Source: CAWBRT01 sp050015355
GTDB lineage: Bacteria > Acidobacteriota > Terriglobia > Terriglobales > Acidobacteriaceae
DNA: 7,773 bases
Assembly (NCBI GenBank): GCA_050015355.1
Contig: JBEKBO010000166.1
Coordinates: 1 to 7,773, forward strand
Reading direction: 5' to 3'
Part shown: positions 1 through 5,944 of the stretch, piece after piece
Layout: the number at the start of each line of letters is the position of its first letter
Position numbering within the stretch: the first letter of the stretch is position 1
Program-made: the position numbers and the translations under genes
The notes under the pieces: model-generated
What the model was told of the DNA's origin: nothing
Databases searched by the model: none
What the model saw: only the letters and a program-made list of their open reading frames with translations

Positions 1-79
1 CGATCCCCAACTCGCGTTTCCCCCGGTCATAGCCGATCGCAGCAATGCTCGTCGAATCCACCGCCACACACTTCATCAT
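1..79 (-). CDS. KTSC-domain protein, N-terminal fragment
   Basis: This partial gene is cut by the window edge. The minus-strand frame begins with two consecutive ATG codons (79-77 and 76-74) and reads MKCVAVDSTSIAAIGYD and then RGKRELGI. This matches the start of the KTSC domain, a small fold of about 60-70 residues whose usual opening is V-x-S-S-x-[IL]-x-x-[IV]-G-Y-D followed by a strand of the type L-x-[IV]-x-F. KTSC domains occur as small stand-alone proteins and fused to larger ones; their function is poorly understood. An in-frame TAG lies three codons upstream (88-86), so translation must begin at one of the two ATGs. No strong Shine-Dalgarno is visible. The gene diverges from the MFS gene, with about 155 bases between them. 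The family call rests on only 26 residues. Confidence 0.65.
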   Translation of the reverse strand, partial: MMKCVAVDSTSIAAIGYDRGKRELGI

Positions 80-234
80 GCCAGTCTAACTGCGACAGAG
101 TTTATGAGACCACTTCTAGTCTGTTCCTTGACCGCACTGCCTTCGAAAGCGATGGAGTGATGGTCATCAACCGGGTGAAATGGCATACCGTTTTCACCGG
201 TACACGGGGAGAGTGGGGAGCGGTGAATACATTA

Positions 235-1572
235 ATGAATGACAAAGTGCAATTGACGTTGGAAGAAACACTGCTGCGGCGTGTGGCATGGTGGCTGGTC
301 CCACTGGTGACGATCTCCTACCTTATCGCCTATATAGACCGTGCGAATGTTGGCTTCGCAAAGCTGACGATACTTCCCGGTTTGCACATGAGCGAGGCTT
401 CGTACGGCTTTGCGTCCTCGCTGTTCTTCATCGGCTACATGTGCTTCGAAGTACCGAGCAACGTGGCCATGAACCACTTCGGCGCCCGAGTCTGGATCGC
501 GCGCATCATGTTTACCTGGGGCCTCGCCACGGTCTTTCTAGCCTTCACGCCTGGGGTGAGGTTCTTCCAGATTTGTCGCTTCGTGCTCGGTGCAGCCGAG
601 GCCGGCCTTTACCCCGGTATCATCTGTTACCTGTCGCTATGGTTCCCACAAAAACAGCGGACCGGGATTATAGGCCTTATGACATTGGGCAGCAGCATGG
701 GCAACATGCTGGGCTCGGCCATCGGCGGTGGGTCGCTCGAGCTGAACGGTCTGTTGGGCTTACAGGGTTGGCAGTGGGTGTTCCTCACCACCGGTGTTCC
801 TGCCGTGCTGATGACCTTTGTGATTTTGGCCTTTCTGCCCAGCACGCCAGAAACGGCGCGGTTCCTGACGGATGCGGAGCGGGACGCGATCACTGCGGCA
901 CTGCAACGCGATCCCCCGCCGCGCAAGGTTGCGGGGGACGCGCCCTGGTCGGCCTCTTCCATTGTGACGGTCGGACTATTGAGCCTGGGCTGGGGCACCA
1001 CCGCGGCGTCTATCTACGGCGTCGCCTACTGGCTGCCGACGCTGGTGAAAGGCTTCGGGGTCAGCAGTGGCACGAATGGGCTGCTGAATATGGTGCCATG
1101 GGGGCTGACGTCGTTGGTGCTGCTCTGGCTGCCGCGTCGGCTGACGGATGTGCGCAAGGCGCTGTTGGCCGCGATCGCCGCAGCGGTAGTCGGCATCGTG
1201 CTGTTCCTGATCAGCATCTCGCCGGTGCCGAACGTGATCCGCTTTGCGGCGTTGGCGCTGGGAGCGCCGACCCTGTATCTGATGCTTCCTTGTTTTTGGG
1301 CCATGCCGCCGAGACTGCTGCCGAAATCGTTCCTGAAAGGCTCGGCGGGTGCCGCCGCACTTGCCTTTATCGCCACCGGCTCCCCCCTGGGCGGGTTTGC
1401 GGCGCAAAACGTCATGCCGTGGGTCAACAAAATGACGGGCAGCGCCTCCGCGCCGATGATCGTACCCGCCCTATGCCTGGCGCTACTCGGCATCGGGGCC
1501 ATCGTAATCTACCGGGTTTTGGGCGGGAGTCGTTTGGCTGCAAACGGACTCGTGCAATCTGATGGAAATTGA
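235..1572 (+). CDS. MFS transporter, anion:cation symporter (ACS) family
   Basis: This is an inner-membrane secondary carrier of about 445 residues, the normal length for a 12-helix MFS protein. It resembles the ACS (phthalate/tartrate/glucarate-type) family, which imports organic anions with protons. Seen in the sequence: helix 1 (about residues 19-41) runs into the family signature DRANVGFAKL (35-44); EVPSN (72-76) and HFGARVWIAR (81-90) correspond to helix 2 and the conserved loop 2-3; an AAEAGLYPG motif with YLSLWFP follows in helix 4. A hydrophilic central loop (ETARFLTDAERDAI and following) separates two hydrophobic halves. The substrate cannot be read from sequence. Start: ATG 235 gives the usual ACS N-terminus of about 15 residues before helix 1. 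GTG 223, 11 bases after a GGAG at 208-211, is an alternative. GTG 157 or ATG 160 would add an odd extension. The gene is monocistronic, with a terminator 32 bases after the stop, and looks unrelated to the defence-like operon. Confidence 0.9.
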   Translation: MNDKVQLTLEETLLRRVAWWLVPLVTISYLIAYIDRANVGFAKLTILPGLHMSEASYGFASSLFFIGYMCFEVPSNVAMNHFGARVWIARIMFTWGLATVFLAFTPGVRFFQICRFVLGAAEAGLYPGIICYLSLWFPQKQRTGIIGLMTLGSSMGNMLGSAIGGGSLELNGLLGLQGWQWVFLTTGVPAVLMTFVILAFLPSTPETARFLTDAERDAITAALQRDPPPRKVAGDAPWSASSIVTVGLLSLGWGTTAASIYGVAYWLPTLVKGFGVSSGTNGLLNMVPWGLTSLVLLWLPRRLTDVRKALLAAIAAAVVGIVLFLISISPVPNVIRFAALALGAPTLYLMLPCFWAMPPRLLPKSFLKGSAGAAALAFIATGSPLGGFAAQNVMPWVNKMTGSASAPMIVPALCLALLGIGAIVIYRVLGGSRLAANGLVQSDGN

Positions 1573-1603
1573 ATTTCCGTCGCCCCCTGGTGCGGGTCGG
1601 CCC

Positions 1604-1622
1604 CGCTGAGGGCAGCGTTTTT
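1604..1622 (+). terminator. Intrinsic terminator of the MFS gene
   Basis: A perfect 5-bp GC-rich stem (CGCTG 1604-1608 with CAGCG 1613-1617) closes an AGGG tetraloop and is followed at once by five T (1618-1622). It lies 32 bases after the MFS stop codon, where a rho-independent terminator is expected. The stem is short but has the full hairpin plus U-tract arrangement. Confidence 0.6.
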
Positions 1623-1630
1623 GCGGTGGC

Positions 1631-1852
1631 TCAAATCGATGAGAAAGCTCCGACCGGCTTTTTGCTGCCGCAAAGAACGGGCAGCAGGATTTCAGGTCTG
1701 CCAGACTCGGAGTACCTGTTCGTCGGCCTCATGCATGACGAGCTGTTTGATCCGACCACAATGCAACGGGGGGAGCCCACAGCAACAATCTCAGAAACAG
1801 CGGACGCGATCAATCAAAGTGCAAAACAGGCGACCGTCTTCATAGCACGCAT
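1631..1852 (-). pseudogene. Possible small secreted-protein gene interrupted by TGA
   Basis: No family is recognised. On the minus strand, ATG 1852-1850 (or ATG 1843-1841) opens a frame reading MRAMKTVACFAL, then TGA at 1816-1814, then LIASAVSEIVAVG. It continues in the same frame to a TGA at 1633-1631. If the first TGA is read through, the N-terminus has the three parts of a signal peptide: basic start, hydrophobic core and small residues. The tail contains several Cys, Ser and Pro, as in small exported proteins. A weak AGGA lies about 10 bases before ATG 1852. The same frame is also open upstream to 2002. This could be a decayed gene with a nonsense mutation in the signal peptide, or a chance frame in GC-rich DNA. 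TTG 1813, just after the stop, could restart translation but would lose the basic N-terminus. The frame runs convergent to the MFS gene. Confidence 0.3.
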
Positions 1853-1872
1853 CTGCTTACGTTCCTGTTGCT

Positions 1873-1895
1873 CGGACAGGAACATGCCCTGTCCG
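1873..1895. repeat. Perfect 8-bp stem hairpin
   Basis: CGGACAGG (1873-1880) and CCTGTCCG (1888-1895) form a perfect inverted repeat around a 7-base loop. No T-tract follows on either strand, so it is not a standard terminator. It lies in the stretch 1623-2073, which holds no intact gene; the broken minus-strand frame extends partly across it. Its role is unknown. It could be a protein-binding palindrome, an RNA structure, or chance. Confidence 0.4.
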
Positions 1896-2030
1896 TCTCC
1901 GGCGCTTCGGTGTCCGTCCTCTGTCGCGGAGTCGCGGAAATAGTCGAGGATGAAAACGCGCAGCGACGAGGCCAGCGAGCCCAGCGGCGTCTTGCCTGAG
2001 CCTCACTTCGGAGCAGTACGTCCGGTTCAA

Positions 2031-2067
2031 GGTTCTGTTAGCCTTTACAGAATAGCAAGGCAGAACC
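2031..2067. repeat. Bulged inverted repeat before the 2080 ORF
   Basis: GGTTCTG (2031-2037) pairs with CAGAACC (2061-2067), and CCTT (2042-2045) pairs with AAGG (2057-2060). The result is an 11-bp stem with one TTAG bulge (2038-2041) and an 11-base loop. It ends 12 bases before the ATG at 2080. Transcribed, it would fold just upstream of the ribosome binding site. As DNA it could be an operator, or a relic of a recombination or insertion end. There is no T-tract, so it is not a terminator. Confidence 0.4.
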
Positions 2068-2079
2068 AGCGAGGTGGAA

Positions 2080-2418
2080 ATGGAAGACAGAGTAAAGCAA
2101 ACTGAAGCTTTCGCACAGATGCTCGGAACGATGAATGTTCCAGCAGCAGAGCGCCCTCAGGTGATGCGGGGGGTTAACCTGTTCTTTGATCGTGGATGGC
2201 CGAGCAATCACTTCACAGTGGATATGGCCGCCCGGGCTGGCGCAGGCCTCGTTCCTCCTGTATACGAGGGACTTGACAGCGTCGCCAGGCCCGTGCGTCG
2301 GCGAATCCTAAAGCGCATGGCGGGCACAGGCCGGCTTCCAAAGGCTGGCCGGTGGGTCTCCGGGCAGCCCCTTTTTTACCGACTCAACCCGTATTTGACC
2401 GCCATGTGGTACGCGTAA
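2080..2418 (+). CDS. Hypothetical protein, 112 residues, 3' end doubtful
   Basis: The gene is not recognised. From ATG 2080 the protein is soluble-looking: an acidic helical start (MEDRVKQTEAFAQMLGTMNV), a segment rich in aromatic and small residues (FFDRGWPSNHF), and a basic stretch RPVRRRILKRM near residue 75. GTG 2074 is a possible alternative start. A GAGGTGG at 2071-2077 lies rather close to ATG 2080 to serve as a Shine-Dalgarno. An intrinsic terminator (2343-2377) lies inside the frame about 40 bases before the stop, so most transcripts would lack a stop codon. The last dozen codons are antisense to a different gene remnant on the minus strand. The original 3' end was therefore probably lost at a rearrangement junction, and the present C-terminus is accidental. 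It may be a truncated gene, or not a gene at all. Confidence 0.4.
   Translation: MEDRVKQTEAFAQMLGTMNVPAAERPQVMRGVNLFFDRGWPSNHFTVDMAARAGAGLVPPVYEGLDSVARPVRRRILKRMAGTGRLPKAGRWVSGQPLFYRLNPYLTAMWYA
2329..2350 (+). promoter_or_regulatory. Hairpin overlapping the terminator arm (possible antiterminator)
   Basis: GGCCGGC (2329-2335) can pair with GCTGGCC (2344-2350) across an 8-base loop, giving seven pairs including one G-U wobble. The right arm overlaps the left arm of the terminator at 2343-2377, so the two folds exclude each other. This is the geometry of an attenuator. It may be coincidence in GC-rich DNA, since no leader peptide or ligand-binding structure is evident. Confidence 0.3.
2343..2377 (+). 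terminator. Intrinsic terminator, plus strand
   Basis: GGCTG (2343-2347) pairs with CAGCC (2365-2369), and CCGG (2349-2352) with CCGG (2360-2363), around a single G-G mismatch. The 7-base loop is TGGGTCT. CC and six T (2372-2377) follow. This is a normal rho-independent terminator for plus-strand transcription. It stands before the stop codon of the 2080 ORF, and just past the 3' end of the minus-strand remnant. Confidence 0.6.
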
Positions 2419-2779
2419 AACAGGAAACGCATAGTTGAATCGATAATGCAGAACCTCAAAAACCGCGGGTCTTTTTCATACGAAGCGATCAGGTCCGCTT
2501 CATCATAGGTTTTGATCGCGCTAAGGTGCTTGATGAGTTGGGACTTGTCGTTCCGCTGCTTCACCAGCTCGATCAGGCTCACATCTGCGCGATCCTTGGG
2601 TTCGAGTGCCCGGCGAGGTTGAACGTAACATATTCGGCGATCACGCCACGGTAGGCGTATTCAATCCGGTCTCGAACCAGTTCAAGCATACCCCTGGACA
2701 AGCTGACGGATGCTCTCAATATCGGCAGCTGGAGCATGGCGAACGCCGCCCGACGGGCCGTTTCGCAGTTTGTAAGTCT
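2376..2779 (-). pseudogene. Truncated and frameshifted remnant of an unrecognised gene
   Basis: Two minus-strand frames with protein-like composition follow each other. The first is open from 2779 (TAA at 2782-2780), passes ATG 2737, reads MLQLPILRASVSLSRG and RDRIEYAYRGVIAEYVTFNL, and ends at TGA 2581-2579. The second is open from 2660 and contains LEPKDRADVSLIELV. It could start at GTG 2582 and ends at TAA 2378-2376 after an aromatic-rich tail (MRFLFYAYHMAVKYG). Adding one G to the GGG at 2611-2609 joins them smoothly as TFNLAG then ALEPKDR, giving one protein of about 130 residues or more. No slippery heptamer is visible there, so a deletion or sequencing error is likelier than programmed frameshifting. 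The 5' side has no ribosome binding site and looks cut off just after the PIN gene. The predicted protein is helical, mixed in charge and of unknown family. Confidence 0.45.
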
Positions 2780-2789
2780 TTATACTCAG

Positions 2790-3323
2790 CTAGCGAGCCT
2801 GTCCATGCTGTGCCATCCACCATTCGTAGTCAGAATCATCGTCCGGCGGGCGAAACCGCGCCCTTTTTTCAATGGAATTGATGACTCCAACTATCGCTTC
2901 ATCAGACTTCGCGTGCGCCCATTCGCGAACAATGGCTGCAGTGCTGAGCGTTCGCACCCCGATCTCTTTTGCCAAATGTTTTGCCTTTCGATCATCCGTC
3001 ACGAGCACATATGCCCTCGCTTCCGCCACTGCGAGGCACATTGCTTCGCCGTCATCAATTGCGGCAGCATAGGTGACGAAGCGCTCTTCCTCGTCTGGAG
3101 CCAATTCGCATTCGAACATAATGCCAGCCTCAATCCATCGTACCGGCTCCACAGAATCAAGTTGTGAGCCGTCTGCGGATCTTATGAATAGGCACTCGGT
3201 CTTCACGACGCGGCACAGAAAACACCTATCAGCAATTGCCTGCAGCATCTCGGCGAACACTTCTGCTGCGGCAAGATTTATAAGCGTGCTGGCATCGATA
3301 ACAGCCGATGATTGAGTGAGCAC
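2790..3323 (-). CDS. PIN-domain nuclease (toxin-like)
   Basis: The product is a 177-residue PIN-like protein, a predicted Mg2+-dependent ribonuclease; many PIN proteins are toxins that cut tRNA, rRNA or mRNA. Expected acidic residues are visible: D10 in AVIDASTLINL, E43 in VKTECLF, D90/D91 and E93 in AAIDDGEAMCLAVA, and D110/D111 in YVLVTDDRKAKHLAKEIGV. This is the DxSxLI ... GEA ... TDD layout of the DUF3368-like group. The C-terminus adds about 40 residues, ending in a DDDSDYEWW segment. The start is GTG 3323, 6 bases after the stop of the XRE-peptidase gene. A GGGAG overlapping the end of that gene can serve as ribosome binding site, so the two are probably co-translated. In context it is the likely effector of the operon, held in check by the upstream protein. 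The PIN call is firm; target and toxicity are inferred. Confidence 0.85.
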   Translation of the reverse strand: MLTQSSAVIDASTLINLAAAEVFAEMLQAIADRCFLCRVVKTECLFIRSADGSQLDSVEPVRWIEAGIMFECELAPDEEERFVTYAAAIDDGEAMCLAVAEARAYVLVTDDRKAKHLAKEIGVRTLSTAAIVREWAHAKSDEAIVGVINSIEKRARFRPPDDDSDYEWWMAQHGQAR

Positions 3324-3329
3324 TTGGAA

Positions 3330-4529
3330 CTAGCTCCCGGTCAACCGGCGACCGAGGTCGGAGGTGTAATAAGTGAATTCCTCTTCTTCTGCATGAATTC
3401 GCTCGGAATGCTTTTCCACCTGCTCTCGTGCCGTTAGCCGGTCGACTCGAAGATAACGCGCAAGCTCGCCCTCGCTAATCAGACCCTTCTTGAATGCGTA
3501 CACCGCCATCGTCACGTATTGGCGTGGCATGGTTTCAGTCACCGCCGACGCGGCATCGATGCCCAAGATTTCCTGGGCTTTGCGTACTTTGAATCCTTCT
3601 GCTTTTAGTTTGTCCCAAGTTCCGTACGGTAGGCGCTTAAGGTTCTCTAGCCTCAGAATGAGAGCCTGCACCGAGACCTGGTAAATGTTCGCCAGATCGC
3701 AGATGTGAGCCAGAGTAATACCGGAAGGAAGTGACCGATGCAGTTCCGTTATTCTTCGGTTGAGACCGCTGGCTGGCATCAGAAAACACTCGGCAAAGCT
3801 GTCGGTAAGCCGTTCCTTCGCATTGCGCCGCTTCTTAGTGAACAGAACAGTAACCTCGGACTGATATCGCGTCATCAGGAAATGGCCAAACTCGTGAGCG
3901 AGGGACCAGTTCCGACGGTCACGGGGGTGGTTTAGGTTGATTCCAACGCACGCCCCCAGGTTCTCGTTGTATGCGAACACTCCTGCGATCTTTGCGGGCA
4001 TAGGAAAGTAGAAGATTCGTATTCCCACTTGACTTGCCAATCTGTCGCGAAGATCGGGAGCTGGGCCATCTCCCATCCCGAGGCGTGCTCTTTCGGCGTT
4101 GGCTATGTCCTCCCCAACCTGCTCCGGACTCGCGCCACTCATCTCATAAGGCTGCGGGTAAAAGCGTGGCGCCAACATGTCAGTGACACGTTCCAGTTCG
4201 GCGAAGTCCTCGGCTCGCGTTTGTAAGTCCGAGCCAACCTGCTCAATCGACTCATCGTAGTCTTGTGCGCTTCGAAATTGCGGAACGAAGCTCTCTGTGA
4301 TTACTTTACGGCTAACAAAATCGGAAACCGGTCGTCGGTAAAGCTGCGCGAGACTGATTAGTTCGCCTGCAGCAATGCGGCGCTCGCCTTTCTCAATGGC
4401 GACGATAGTAGTCCGGGCCACCGTGAGTTCGTCTGCGACCTGCTGCTGGGTTAGGTTCGCTGCTTTCCTCGCGTCCTGAAGGCGTGCACCCAGCATTCGG
4501 GGATCGAGCTGTTGCAGAATTTCTTCCAT
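3330..4529 (-). CDS. XRE helix-turn-helix / ImmA-IrrE zinc metallopeptidase
   Basis: The product is a 399-residue two-domain regulator. Residues about 14-65 form an XRE-type HTH (LTQQQVADELTVARTTIVAI with EKGERR). Residues about 150-270 form an ImmA/IrrE (COG2856) peptidase. Its zinc site is HEFGH (212-216) within WSLAHEFGHFLMT, and the third ligand is probably E247 in DSFAECFLMP. The last 100 residues, including WDKLKAEGFKVRKAQEILGI, are typical of the long members. Such proteins bind operator DNA and relieve repression by cleaving a partner or themselves; fused versions act as antitoxins or sensors beside toxin genes. The start is ATG 4529, with AGGAGGAG at 4541-4534. The frame is open 25 codons further upstream, but into the end of the preceding gene. 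It stands 23 bases after the QueC-like gene and 6 before the PIN gene. The active site appears intact. Confidence 0.88.
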   Translation of the reverse strand: MEEILQQLDPRMLGARLQDARKAANLTQQQVADELTVARTTIVAIEKGERRIAAGELISLAQLYRRPVSDFVSRKVITESFVPQFRSAQDYDESIEQVGSDLQTRAEDFAELERVTDMLAPRFYPQPYEMSGASPEQVGEDIANAERARLGMGDGPAPDLRDRLASQVGIRIFYFPMPAKIAGVFAYNENLGACVGINLNHPRDRRNWSLAHEFGHFLMTRYQSEVTVLFTKKRRNAKERLTDSFAECFLMPASGLNRRITELHRSLPSGITLAHICDLANIYQVSVQALILRLENLKRLPYGTWDKLKAEGFKVRKAQEILGIDAASAVTETMPRQYVTMAVYAFKKGLISEGELARYLRVDRLTAREQVEKHSERIHAEEEEFTYYTSDLGRRLTGS

Positions 4530-4533
4530 GCTT

Positions 4534-4541
4534 CTCCTCCT
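4534..4541 (-). promoter_or_regulatory. Ribosome binding site fixing the XRE-peptidase start
   Basis: AGGAGGAG on the minus strand is a near-perfect Shine-Dalgarno. Its GGAGG core lies 6 bases before ATG 4529. It decides against the longer 424-residue reading that would begin inside the QueC-like gene, and suggests that this regulator is translated more strongly than its neighbours. Confidence 0.85.
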
Positions 4542-4552
4542 ACCACTGCGCG

Positions 4553-5944
4553 CTACGCAGCAACTTGCATCGGCAGATGCTGCAATGCTGAGAAGTTGAA
4601 CCAATCGGCAACATGCTTCCGGTATAGTCGGATGATCTCCTCTGGTACATCAGGGCGATTCCGCTCCGACGTTAGTTCGACAACAGCCAGTTGCAACTCA
4701 GGAAATTCCAGCATGACGTTACGCCACTCGGCAGTTGATGAAAGACACCGGCGCAGGCGTGATGCTTGCCAAGTCATTGCCAGCAAGCCTCGTATTTGGC
4801 GTCGCTTTGGATGCCACTCCGGACTGACACAATCGTTCAGATACAGACGATGATCGAACTCAGCCAGATTCGCCTGTTCTAGTGCATGGCGTCTCAGTAG
4901 ACAGGAGGTACAAAATCCGCAATGTTCTCCCGAATGTCTTAGACCGTCACATGAGAAAGTATGAGCAATTCCAGCGGCCGCCCGAGCTACCGCCGGATGG
5001 CGACACATCTCGACTTTCGTCACAAACATCGAGCGGTTTTCTATTGCAAAGGGACGACCTACAACCTGGGAAACTAGGAGTGCTACATTGCGCAAGCTCC
5101 GGGGATGCATCGCACGCGTGGTGTCCGTCCCGACCTGTGATAAATCGTATGGAAGGTTGATAGCTCCGATGCCGTTCTCATATACGTGGAGCCGATCTGA
5201 ACCAGCGCTCAAGGCGACGACGGCACCTAGCAGAAGAAAAACAAAGCCGCGCGTCCGGCGCGATGGTTCTTGAAGAGTCTTTGCTGCACCGCGCATACAG
5301 TATTGCACCGAGACATGCGTGCCCTGCTGTCCGAATTGTTCGAGCAAATGGCGGAATTGCCTTCTCTGAAAGCCCAAATGAATGTTGGTCGGAGACGCAG
5401 AAACGCAAACGAAGTGGCGTCTCGATTCTTCTGCGAACTGGATGCAGGTACCCGCGAATGAATCAAGGCCACCACTGAACAGTCCTACGTCAGGATCTCT
5501 CAATTGACAAGGCCCGAACAGATGCTGCTGCGCATCCGACTTTCTGCCGAAGTCCCGTTTGACGAACTTGAATTCCCAAGAATCCTGGGTGAGGAAGCTG
5601 AGCGTTTCCACCAAACCATTTTGAATTAAAGCATCATTCCACAATTCGGGATTACGTACGGCTGCAGTGATCCGGAGACGGCGATGGCAACGGACGTGTT
5701 CGTTATCTACAAACTGCTCACGCAACGCCAATCGATCAGCCATGTGGGCGTCAACAGCGATATCCAGCGCATCGGCGAGCACAGGATCGACCGCCATTGA
5801 AAACTCCCTTGCAATTGCGTCGTCATTGATCATAAAGGTGACGGGTTCTTCAGGGACTTCGATTTGTCGCTCGCGACGGTTCCAAGTCCAGTGGATATGG
5901 CCGGGCTGCGAAAAGTTGAACGTGTATTGCGTCTCATAATTCAT
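4553..5944 (-). CDS. QueC-like PP-loop enzyme (QatC/Cap9 type)
   Basis: This 463-residue protein is about twice the length of housekeeping QueC. About 150 N-terminal residues of unclear fold precede the PP-loop SGGLDS (157-162, in GLFSGGLDSFAG), which binds ATP for adenylation. ENGIGAINLPY (256-266) is the second conserved motif. C332, C342, C345 and C348 (the last three in HCGFCTSCLLRR) form the QueC-type zinc site, spaced C-x9-C-x2-C-x2-C. QueC makes preQ0, but versions with a long N-terminal extension occur in anti-phage operons (QatC in QatABCD, Cap9 in type IV CBASS). Recent work, as I recall it, assigns Cap9 a role in joining a deazaguanine base to a partner protein. No queuosine genes are nearby, which favours the defence role. 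The start ATG 5944 overlaps the preceding stop as ATGA, so the two are translationally coupled. Family confident; exact reaction inferred. Confidence 0.8.
   Translation of the reverse strand: MNYETQYTFNFSQPGHIHWTWNRRERQIEVPEEPVTFMINDDAIAREFSMAVDPVLADALDIAVDAHMADRLALREQFVDNEHVRCHRRLRITAAVRNPELWNDALIQNGLVETLSFLTQDSWEFKFVKRDFGRKSDAQQHLFGPCQLRDPDVGLFSGGLDSFAGTCIQFAEESRRHFVCVSASPTNIHLGFQRRQFRHLLEQFGQQGTHVSVQYCMRGAAKTLQEPSRRTRGFVFLLLGAVVALSAGSDRLHVYENGIGAINLPYDLSQVGTDTTRAMHPRSLRNVALLVSQVVGRPFAIENRSMFVTKVEMCRHPAVARAAAGIAHTFSCDGLRHSGEHCGFCTSCLLRRHALEQANLAEFDHRLYLNDCVSPEWHPKRRQIRGLLAMTWQASRLRRCLSSTAEWRNVMLEFPELQLAVVELTSERNRPDVPEEIIRLYRKHVADWFNFSALQHLPMQVAA

Noticed and set aside
288..1562. Long overlapping plus-strand frame inside the MFS gene
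   Set aside because: It is the +2 shadow of a well-supported transporter. Its composition (many Arg, Cys, Gly, His, no membrane segments) is typical of an out-of-frame reading.
1873..1895. Terminator for a minus- or plus-strand transcript
   Set aside because: The stem is perfect, but no T-tract follows on either strand.
1569..1943. Plus-strand 124-codon frame after the MFS gene
   Set aside because: It starts at TTG overlapping the MFS stop, has no ribosome binding site, and runs through the MFS terminator. The composition is not convincing.
2609..2611. Programmed -1 frameshift joining the two remnant frames
   Set aside because: There is no X-XXY-YYZ slippery heptamer and no clear downstream stimulatory structure at the junction; mutation or sequencing error is simpler.
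4553..5944. Housekeeping QueC for queuosine synthesis
   Set aside because: The protein is about twice QueC length, has a 150-residue N-terminal extension, and has no queuosine or transport genes beside it.
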